A stretch of DNA of 13,932 nucleotides. Origin: Porphyromonadaceae bacterium UBA7087 (lineage in GTDB: Bacteria; Bacteroidota; Bacteroidia; Bacteroidales; Muribaculaceae). A model generated the notes under the pieces. The model was not told the DNA's origin. It was given only the letters and a program-made list of their open reading frames with translations, and did no database searches. Every line of letters starts with the position of its first letter. Position 1 is the stretch's first letter. A program made the position numbers and the translations under genes. Shown here piece by piece: positions 8,670 to 13,932 of this stretch. The DNA is taken from the NCBI GenBank assembly GCA_002493515.1, contig DKYZ01000126.1, forward strand, positions 1-13,932, given 5' to 3'.

Positions 8670-9845
8670 TCATGCCTGCATGCGGGTAAGGATGTCGTCG
8701 GCAATCCTCGACGCCTCTTCATGGGTGGCCACGAGCTGCGGCAGGTCGGGATCCGCGATGAAGGGGGTGCGAAGCATAGTTTCCTGGGCTATGACCGGCA
8801 TCTCCACGAAGCGGATGCGCCCCTTGAGGAAAGCGGCGACTGCCTTTTCATTGGCCGCATTGAGGATGCAGGGCATATTGCCTCCTTTGGCGATGGCGTC
8901 GAAGGCGTAGCCGAGCAACGGGAATTTCGCGTAGTCGGGGGCCTCGAACGTCAGTGTGCTGTATTGGGAGAGCTGCAGCGGGGCCTGTGAGGCAGGAAGG
9001 CGCTGTGGAAACCCGAGGGCATAGCGGATCGGAAGATGCATGTCGGGAACGCCGAGCTGGGCCTTTATTGAGCCGTCGACAAACTCCACCATGGAATGGA
9101 CTATCGACTGGGGATGGACCACAATCTCTATATTCTCCGGCTGACATCCGAAGAGCCATTTGGCCTCGATCATCTCGAAGCCCTTGTTCATCATGGAGGC
9201 GGAGTCGATGGTGACTTTTGCTCCCATGCTCCAGTTGGGATGACGGAGGGCATCGGCCACAGTGACCTTTTCGAGCTGTTCTGCCGAGAGGGTGCGGAAG
9301 GGGCCGCCGCTTGCCGTGAGGAGAATCTTGCTGGCCTCAGATCTTTTCTCTCCGCGCAGACACTGGAATATAGCCGAGTGTTCGCTGTCGACCGGCACAA
9401 TCTCGGAAGCGGACGAGGCGAGCATTCCTGTGATGAGCTGGCCCGCCACCACGAGAGTCTCCTTGTTGGCGAGCGCAATCGTCTTTCCCGCTTCTATGGC
9501 ACGTATTGTGGGGAGCAGACCGCTGTATCCCACCATCGCTGTCACCACGATATCATAGTCGGCTTCCCCGGCGGCATCGGCTATGGCCCGGTCGCCGGCC
9601 GCCACCTTTACCGGAGTGTCGGCAAGGGCCTCCTTCAACGGTGTGTAGAAAGCCTCGTCGGCAATCACCACGAGGTCGGGGAGGAATTTGCGCGCCTGCT
9701 CTGCCAGGAGCTGCCATTTGGAGCGAGCTGTCAGTACGGAGGCCTTGAACATTGAGGGATACTCGGCTATTATGTCGAGGGTCTGGGTCCCGATGCTGCC
9801 TGTGCTTCCGAGCACGGCTATTCTCTTGAGTTCTGAATCTTTCAC
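8670..9845 (-). CDS. dxr: 1-deoxy-D-xylulose 5-phosphate reductoisomerase
   Basis: A 391-residue cytoplasmic enzyme of the MEP isoprenoid pathway that converts DXP to MEP with NADPH and a divalent metal. The NADPH loop GSTGSIG is at 13-19 and NKETLV at 127-132. The metal-binding VDSEHS is at 152-157 (Asp153, Glu155), followed by TASGGPFR (177-184), the flexible-loop region HPNWSMG (202-208), and IDSASMMNKGFEMIEA (213-228) with the third metal ligand Glu224. The length is normal. The start is GTG at 9845, two bases after the TAA of the preceding gene. The next Met is at residue 32, past the NADPH loop, so the GTG must be the start. This is the second gene of the minus-strand array. Confidence 0.97.
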   Translation of the reverse strand: MKDSELKRIAVLGSTGSIGTQTLDIIAEYPSMFKASVLTARSKWQLLAEQARKFLPDLVVIADEAFYTPLKEALADTPVKVAAGDRAIADAAGEADYDIVVTAMVGYSGLLPTIRAIEAGKTIALANKETLVVAGQLITGMLASSASEIVPVDSEHSAIFQCLRGEKRSEASKILLTASGGPFRTLSAEQLEKVTVADALRHPNWSMGAKVTIDSASMMNKGFEMIEAKWLFGCQPENIEIVVHPQSIVHSMVEFVDGSIKAQLGVPDMHLPIRYALGFPQRLPASQAPLQLSQYSTLTFEAPDYAKFPLLGYAFDAIAKGGNMPCILNAANEKAVAAFLKGRIRFVEMPVIAQETMLRTPFIADPDLPQLVATHEEASRIADDILTRMQA

Positions 9846-9847
9846 TT

Positions 9848-10741
9848 TTATCGATCGTTAGAGGATGTTTCTTCGCGGCGGCTGGATAAATTGCGCCGCG
9901 AAGGTTTATGATGATTGTCGGAGGAGAGGGGGTCGAGGAAATCAGCTGCGGGAAGAGGCACACCATTCTGCCACAGGTCTACCGTGATGTAGCCGTTGGA
10001 GATCCCGTCGTGGGCGAGTCCTATCACCTGCCCGCCGGGCAGACGGTCGCCGGCGCCTGCGAGAGGAGCGGCAAGACGCGAATACCGGCTCATGAATCCC
10101 CGGGCATGCTGCACGATTACTGTGTAGCCCTTCTCATGAGGCGAATAGTACACGTCGACCACGGTGCCGTCGGCTACGGTAGCCACCGGAGAGCCGGGAG
10201 ACACTATCACTGTGGCGGCAGACGCGCCGTCGTGCCCAGGCCTGACCACACACTCCTCGCTCACGGGAAAGAACATCATGTCTTCAGCCGAGAGGGGCGC
10301 TATGACGGAAAGCGCGTATTTCTCACTGTCGCGCAGGCGTGCCACAAATCCTTCCTCCTCATGGCCACGCCGCACGCTGATTCCGGCATAGGCCGCGGCC
10401 GGAGTCACGGAGTCCGTCCATTGCTCGGCCACACGCCCTGTGTCGGCGATGGCGATGATGTTGGCGAGATACTCCGAATTGCGGTCGAAGGCAAGGCGCA
10501 GGGAGTCGAGGCGCATTGTGGCAGCTTCCGTAGCGTCGCGTTCCGACTCCTTTAGATAGCCTGGAAGACGGTTCTTGAGCGGGGAGGCCACAATCGCCAG
10601 CGCGGCCAGCCCCACCGCCGCGATGACGGCAGTCAGCGCGAGAGCCAGCAGCAGGGGGACGGAAGCCCGGAAATCCGCCACGTTTGTCAGGCGGGACTCA
10701 TTCTCGACGGTGATGCGGTATTTTGTGAATTTTTTTCTCAC
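9848..10741 (-). CDS. Membrane-anchored M23/LytM-like protein, probably catalytically inactive
   Basis: A 297-residue protein. A short basic cytoplasmic N-terminus leads to one membrane helix (about 29-52) and a helical region (about 60-100). A LytM-like domain follows at about 155-275, recognisable by SPGSPVATVADGTVV (181-195), YTVIVQHARGF (206-216), GDRLPGGQVIG (231-241) and VDLWQNG (254-260). The tail is Ser/Arg-rich. Active M23 peptidases have HxGxD, a catalytic His in YxHL, and HxH. Here the first region has His170 with no Asp at the right spacing, YxHL is YSRL (Arg222), and the HxH position reads YIT (251-253). It is therefore probably a LytM-type scaffold rather than a peptidoglycan hydrolase. 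Start: GTG at 10741; an in-frame TGA lies upstream and the next Met is at residue 76. It is the first gene of the array and divergent from ompA. Confidence 0.85.
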   Translation of the reverse strand: MRKKFTKYRITVENESRLTNVADFRASVPLLLALALTAVIAAVGLAALAIVASPLKNRLPGYLKESERDATEAATMRLDSLRLAFDRNSEYLANIIAIADTGRVAEQWTDSVTPAAAYAGISVRRGHEEEGFVARLRDSEKYALSVIAPLSAEDMMFFPVSEECVVRPGHDGASAATVIVSPGSPVATVADGTVVDVYYSPHEKGYTVIVQHARGFMSRYSRLAAPLAGAGDRLPGGQVIGLAHDGISNGYITVDLWQNGVPLPAADFLDPLSSDNHHKPSRRNLSSRREETSSNDR

Positions 10742-10895
10742 TTCTTTATATAAGGAGTAAAATCATGCGAAATTAGTGAAAAAAGCTCAAACGGCCAAAT
10801 GCGCGGGCCATGCGCAAATTTAATTTGAACAAAAAAAATGTATAAACGTTAATTATTTAAAAATCGGAAATATTCAAAACTTAAAACGAATAATT
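10742..10895. promoter_or_regulatory. Divergent intergenic region between the LytM-like gene and ompA
   Basis: These 154 bp are AT-rich and hold the promoter of the leftward array (see 10768-10799). A rightward promoter for ompA must also lie here. The best candidate I see is weak: TTTG at 10824-10827 and TAATTATT at 10850-10857, with a 22-bp spacer. The A-rich stretch before the ompA ATG has no Shine-Dalgarno, as is usual in this phylum. Confidence 0.5.
10768..10799 (-). promoter_or_regulatory. Bacteroidetes-type promoter for the M23-like/dxr/rseP array
   Basis: On the minus strand TTTG (10796-10799) is followed by a 20-bp spacer and TAATTTCG (10768-10775). This differs from the phylum consensus TAnnTTTG at one position. 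Transcription would start near 10761, giving a leader of about 20 nt before the GTG at 10741. Confidence 0.6.
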
Positions 10896-12158
10896 ATGAA
10901 AGCTAAGAATCTTTACTGTTTGATGGCGCTTTGCGCCGGCGGCATGGCCCTGCCAAGCGCGGCCAACGCCCAGGAAACCGTCTATAGCGATGAAGCCGTC
11001 TCAGTGACGGAGTTCTCCTGTGACAACACCAACCGCTATTTTTCCAACTGGAGAAACAACTGGTTTATACAGATAGGCGCAGGAATCAACCAGCCTTTCG
11101 TGGAGAGGGGTGTGGGCAATGTCCAGTCGCCCGGCAACAATGTTGACCGCAAAAACATGACTCTCGCGATGAACTTCGGCTTCGGCCATTGGTTCTCTCC
11201 ATATCTGGCGGTCAGAATCAACGCATTGGGTGGAGGCCTCCACTGGAGCGCCCCGACTCCTGAGCATCCCGACCTCGGATGGTCGCGTGCGAAACACGCC
11301 AACCTCAACCTGGAGCTTATGTGGGATATGTGTAACTCCATCGCCGGAGTGAATCCCAACCGTGTGTTCAGCGTAGTGCCTTATGTAGGTATAGGAGGTG
11401 ACTATACATGGGACATGAGCAATTCCAAAGGCGGTGTGCCGGTTGCCACCAACGTCTATCGCGCCAACGGAAAAGCCAAGACATCAAGCTGGACCCTTCC
11501 GGTCAGCGCCGGAATCCAGTTCCGTCTGAGACTTTGCAAATATGTCGATTTCTTCGCCGAGGCTCGCGCTTCCTTCTATGGCGACAACTGGAACAACTGT
11601 GCCTACGGACGCCCCATCGAGGCTAACGTGGCTGCTCTCGGCGGCTTCAACTTCAACATCGGCGGCCGCCAGTGGGAGACGTACAACGAGTGTGACTACA
11701 TGACTCAGCTCGCCAACCTCAACAATCAGGTCAACAACCTACGCAGCGAGCTCCTCAACAGCGCGCAGACCATCGCAGCCCTCGAGGCGCAGCTTCCGTG
11801 TCCGGAGCCCGTGGTTCAGAAAGATTGTGTGAACGCTCCGCTGATGACGACCGTACGCTTCAAGATCAACTCCGATGTGATCACTCCCGAGGAGGAGGTA
11901 AACGTCTACAACATGGCCCAGTGGCTCAAGTCGAACCCCGATGAGAAGGTGATGGTAGTGGGCTACGCCGACCGCGATACCGGCACGAGCGAGTACAACA
12001 TGGCCCTGTCGAAGAGAAGGGCAGACGCCGTGGCAAAGGCCCTTACCGACAGATACGGCATCAACCCCTCGAGACTGGTTGTGAAATACGACGGCTCAGA
12101 CGTGCAGCCCTACACCACCAACGACTGGAACCGAATCGTGATCTTTACGCAAAAGTAA
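10896..12158 (+). CDS. OmpA-family outer-membrane protein
   Basis: A 420-residue protein with a type I signal peptide (cleavage likely after ANA, residue 25), an N-terminal beta-barrel region (about 50-260) of alternating aromatic strands, and a short coiled-coil linker (about 270-299, LANLNNQVNNLRSELLNSAQ). A Cys-Pro-containing hinge (301-304) and a C-terminal OmpA peptidoglycan-binding domain (about 315-420) follow. In that domain VRFKINSDVI, VVGYADRDTGTSEYN and LSKRRADAV are the conserved blocks; Asp359 and the Arg in LSKRRA are the expected contacts for diaminopimelate. It anchors the outer membrane to the wall and may act as a porin. Cys at 301 and 311 could form a hinge disulfide (inference). 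The gene is divergent from the LytM-like gene and followed by a clear intrinsic terminator, so it is monocistronic. Confidence 0.93.
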   Translation: MKAKNLYCLMALCAGGMALPSAANAQETVYSDEAVSVTEFSCDNTNRYFSNWRNNWFIQIGAGINQPFVERGVGNVQSPGNNVDRKNMTLAMNFGFGHWFSPYLAVRINALGGGLHWSAPTPEHPDLGWSRAKHANLNLELMWDMCNSIAGVNPNRVFSVVPYVGIGGDYTWDMSNSKGGVPVATNVYRANGKAKTSSWTLPVSAGIQFRLRLCKYVDFFAEARASFYGDNWNNCAYGRPIEANVAALGGFNFNIGGRQWETYNECDYMTQLANLNNQVNNLRSELLNSAQTIAALEAQLPCPEPVVQKDCVNAPLMTTVRFKINSDVITPEEEVNVYNMAQWLKSNPDEKVMVVGYADRDTGTSEYNMALSKRRADAVAKALTDRYGINPSRLVVKYDGSDVQPYTTNDWNRIVIFTQK

Positions 12159-12183
12159 ATTATTAGCTTCATATTCAGATGAT

Positions 12184-12211
12184 AAGGCGCCTTCTTTGGG
12201 AGGCGCCTTTT
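12184..12211 (+). terminator. Intrinsic terminator of ompA
   Basis: A perfect 9-bp stem, AAGGCGCCT (12184-12192) with AGGCGCCTT (12201-12209), has an 8-nt loop and runs into a short T-run. It lies 25 bp after the ompA stop. Confidence 0.9.
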
Positions 12212-12251
12212 CATTGTTTGAAAAAAATATCAAAAATATTTCGCGTAAACC

Positions 12252-12282
12252 TTTGCGGATTGAAATAAAGGTTGTATTTTTG
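12252..12282 (+). promoter_or_regulatory. gdhA promoter (Bacteroidetes consensus)
   Basis: TTTG at 12252-12255, a 19-bp spacer and TATTTTTG at 12275-12282 match the TTTG/TAnnTTTG consensus fully. GGTTG and CAACC flank the -7 element as a small inverted repeat (12270-12287). The predicted start near 12289 gives a leader of about 90 nt. Confidence 0.85.
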
Positions 12283-12378
12283 CAACCAAATAAGAGGGCG
12301 GCGCAGCCCGGAAGAGCCTCGGCGCCCGCAGTAAGACAGAAAAAAACAAGTTTAACCATAAATCTAAACTGACAAAAC
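12283..12378 (+). other. gdhA 5' leader with GC-rich hairpin
   Basis: The first part of the leader is GC-rich. GGGC (12296-12299) can pair with GCCC (12306-12309), and an alternative longer fold joins GGGCG with CGCCC further on (about 12326-12330). The last 40 bases before the ATG are A-rich and unstructured, with no Shine-Dalgarno. I see no riboswitch core that I recognise. Confidence 0.45.
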
Positions 12379-13719
12379 ATGAACATTAATGAAATTCTCG
12401 CCAATCTTGAGGCGAAACACCCCGGGGAGAAGGAATATCTCCAGGCAGTGAAGGAAGTTCTCCTCTCCGTTGAGGAGGTTTACAACCAGCATCCTGAGTT
12501 TGAGAAGGCCCGCATCATCGAGCGTATGGTAGAGCCCGACCGCATCTTCACCTTCCGTGTCACCTGGGTAGACGACAAGGGCGAGGTTCAGAACAATATC
12601 GGCTACCGCGTTCAGTTCAACAACGCCATCGGCCCCTACAAGGGCGGTATCCGTTTCCATGCATCAGTCAATCTTTCGATCCTCAAATTCCTCGGCTTCG
12701 AGCAGACATTCAAAAACGCTCTGACAACGCTTCCCATGGGTGGCGGCAAGGGCGGTTCCGACTTCAGCCCCCGCGGCAAGAGCGACGCTGAGATCATGCG
12801 TTTCTGTCAGGCCTTCATCCTTGAGCTCTGGCGCAACCTCGGTCCGGACCGCGACGTTCCGGCAGGCGACATAGGCGTAGGTGGCCGTGAGGTAGGTTAC
12901 ATGTACGGTATGTACAAGAAGCTCGCTCGCGAGAACACAGGTACATTCACTGGCAAGGGCCTCTCTTTCGGTGGTTCCAAGATTCGTCCCGAGGCAACAG
13001 GTTTCGGCGCTCTCTACTATGTTCAGAACCTTCTCACAAAGGATATGAACACAGACCTCAAGGGCAAGACAGTGGCTATCTCCGGCTTCGGTAACGTGGC
13101 TTGGGGTGCAGCTACAAAGGCTACTGAGCTCGGTGCCAAGGTTGTGACCATCTCCGGTCCTGACGGCTACATCTACGATCCCGCCGGCCTCGACGCTGAG
13201 AAGATCGCCTACATGCTTGAGCTCCGTGCATCCGGCAACGACATCGTCGCTCCCTATGCCGACAAGTTCCCCGGCTCCACATTCTTCGCAGGCAAGAAGC
13301 CTTGGGAGCAGAAGGTAGACATCGCTCTCCCCTGCGCTACCCAGAACGAGCTCGGCGGCGCTGACGCCAAGCAGCTCATCGACAACGGTGTTATGCTCTG
13401 CGCTGAGGTTTCCAACATGGGTTGCACACCCGAGGCTATCGACGCATTCATTGCAGCCAAGGTTCCCTATGCTCCCGGCAAGGCTGTAAACGCCGGTGGT
13501 GTGGCTGTTTCCGGTCTTGAGATGACACAGGATGCCGAGCACCTCATGTGGACTGCCGACGAGGTAGACGCTAAGCTCCACCAGATCATGGAGTCGATCC
13601 ACCACGAGTGCGTTAAGTATGGCAAGCAGGCTGACGGCTACATCAACTACATGAAGGGCGCCAACATCGCCGGCTTCATGAAGGTTGCCGACGCCATGAT
13701 GGGCCAGGGCATCATCTGA
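12379..13719 (+). CDS. gdhA: NADP-type glutamate dehydrogenase
   Basis: A hexameric-type glutamate dehydrogenase of 446 residues, the usual length for the family. It interconverts 2-oxoglutarate plus ammonia with glutamate. Substrate-site residues are visible: Lys88 in GPYKGGIRFH, Lys124 in PMGGGKGGSDF (the catalytic lysine block), and Asp164 in PAGDIGVGGRE. The Rossmann dinucleotide loop GFGNVA is at 236-241, and NAGGVAVSGLEM at 371-382 closes the active site. Coenzyme choice (NADPH rather than NADH) is inferred from similarity to the 440-450-residue GdhA type. Codon use is strongly biased (GGC/GGT, AAG, CTC), as expected of a highly expressed gene. It has its own promoter upstream and an intrinsic terminator downstream, so it is monocistronic. 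Confidence 0.97.
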   Translation: MNINEILANLEAKHPGEKEYLQAVKEVLLSVEEVYNQHPEFEKARIIERMVEPDRIFTFRVTWVDDKGEVQNNIGYRVQFNNAIGPYKGGIRFHASVNLSILKFLGFEQTFKNALTTLPMGGGKGGSDFSPRGKSDAEIMRFCQAFILELWRNLGPDRDVPAGDIGVGGREVGYMYGMYKKLARENTGTFTGKGLSFGGSKIRPEATGFGALYYVQNLLTKDMNTDLKGKTVAISGFGNVAWGAATKATELGAKVVTISGPDGYIYDPAGLDAEKIAYMLELRASGNDIVAPYADKFPGSTFFAGKKPWEQKVDIALPCATQNELGGADAKQLIDNGVMLCAEVSNMGCTPEAIDAFIAAKVPYAPGKAVNAGGVAVSGLEMTQDAEHLMWTADEVDAKLHQIMESIHHECVKYGKQADGYINYMKGANIAGFMKVADAMMGQGII

Positions 13720-13760
13720 TGATTCAGAATCATCCGACATTCACATTAATATAGGAGGAT

Positions 13761-13794
13761 CCGCGCCGCGAATGGCGCGGGTTCTCTTTTTTTT
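13761..13794 (+). terminator. Intrinsic terminator of gdhA
   Basis: CCGCGCC (13761-13767) pairs with GGCGCGG (13774-13780) around a 6-nt loop. It is followed after a few bases by a run of eight T, 42 bp after the gdhA stop. Confidence 0.9.
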
Positions 13795-13814
13795 CAAAAA
13801 AATGGCTTAGGATG

Positions 13815-13845
13815 CTTGATGATTCAAAAAAAATCACTAACTTTG
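13815..13845 (+). promoter_or_regulatory. Promoter of the tRNA-Thr gene
   Basis: CTTG at 13815-13818, a 19-bp spacer and TAACTTTG at 13838-13845 fit the Bacteroidetes consensus (the -33 element is one base off). The following GCAACC-AAAT block is shared with the gdhA promoter. A transcript starting near 13852 would open with a hairpin (13856-13875) before the tRNA. Confidence 0.75.
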
Positions 13846-13885
13846 CAACCGAAATGGAGAGGGAGACCCTCCTCCGGCCATATAA

Positions 13886-13932
13886 GCCGCAATAGCTCAG
13901 TTGGTAGAGCATTTCATTCGTAACGAAAAGGT
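13886..13932 (+). tRNA. tRNA-Thr (anticodon CGU), 5' part, cut by the right edge
   Basis: The acceptor 5' strand GCCGCAA (13886-13892) is followed by T8, A9, the D-arm GCTC...GAGC (13895 on), A26, and an anticodon arm with loop TTCGTAA. In that loop T33 is 13918 and the anticodon CGT is 13919-13921, reading ACG threonine codons. The lower base pair of the anticodon stem next to the loop is an A-C mismatch. The variable region begins at the edge; the T-arm and 3' acceptor are outside. Confidence 0.9.

Noticed and set aside
12283..12378. Riboswitch in the gdhA leader
   Set aside because: Only a simple hairpin is visible. No conserved aptamer core that I recognise (for example glutamine or 2-oxoglutarate-responsive types) is present in the short leader.
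12664..13740. A 358-codon open frame antisense to gdhA
   Set aside because: It lies wholly opposite gdhA, whose strong codon bias removes stops from the antisense frame. The translation is Val/Leu/Ala/Glu-rich with no recognisable domain, and no promoter was seen.
13886..13932. tRNA-Thr as the attachment site of the integrase remnant at the left edge
   Set aside because: The two are almost 14 kb apart with core genes between. I saw no copy of the tRNA sequence near positions 1-355, and the tRNA 3' end, the usual attachment site, is outside the window.

Overview
The window looks like chromosomal DNA of a member of the Bacteroidales, most likely a Muribaculaceae-type gut bacterium. Three things point there: Bacteroidetes-type promoters (TTTG, a 19-20 bp spacer, then TAnnTTTG), protein variants typical of the phylum (a secreted M49 dipeptidyl peptidase III with HECLGH, an OmpA porin with a Bacteroidetes-style C-terminal domain, a short single-domain Ppx/GppA protein), and a fairly GC-rich composition for that phylum. 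The lineage call is inference from sequence features only.

Layout. Positions 1-291 (minus) hold the 5' part of a decayed tyrosine recombinase, cut by the left edge. Next is a minus-strand ppk1-ppx pair (356-3332) for polyphosphate synthesis and turnover, followed downstream by a 15-bp-stem hairpin. A 127-bp gap with a large nested inverted repeat separates this pair from a second, longer minus-strand array (3460-10741). In transcription order that array is: M23/LytM-like membrane protein, dxr, rseP, an RlmI-like rRNA methyltransferase, DPP III, and a small AlkD-like HEAT protein. Most gaps are 2-27 bp, so one operon from the promoter at 10768-10799 is plausible, although the 67-bp gap between dxr and rseP could hold another start. 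On the plus strand are an OmpA-family porin (10896-12158) with a clear terminator, gdhA (12379-13719) with its own consensus promoter and terminator, and the 5' end of a tRNA-Thr(CGU) gene with its own promoter, cut by the right edge.

How the genes fit together. The long minus array is a housekeeping and envelope cluster: DXR makes MEP for isoprenoids (hence the undecaprenyl carrier), RseP is the site-2 protease of envelope-stress signalling, the LytM-like protein is probably a wall-associated scaffold, and DPP III degrades peptides outside the cytoplasm. OmpA, transcribed divergently from the array, links outer membrane and wall. GdhA is central ammonia assimilation.

I did not find an obviously new multi-gene system. 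The points most worth a second look are small: a 14-bp tandem duplication at the ppk1/ppx junction that makes a four-codon relay ORF; a LytM domain that appears to have lost its zinc and catalytic residues; a low-complexity insert with a 9-bp tandem repeat in rseP; an elaborate nested inverted repeat between the two minus-strand units; a decayed integrase at the left edge; and two promoters that share an extended core and are each followed at once by a hairpin leader.
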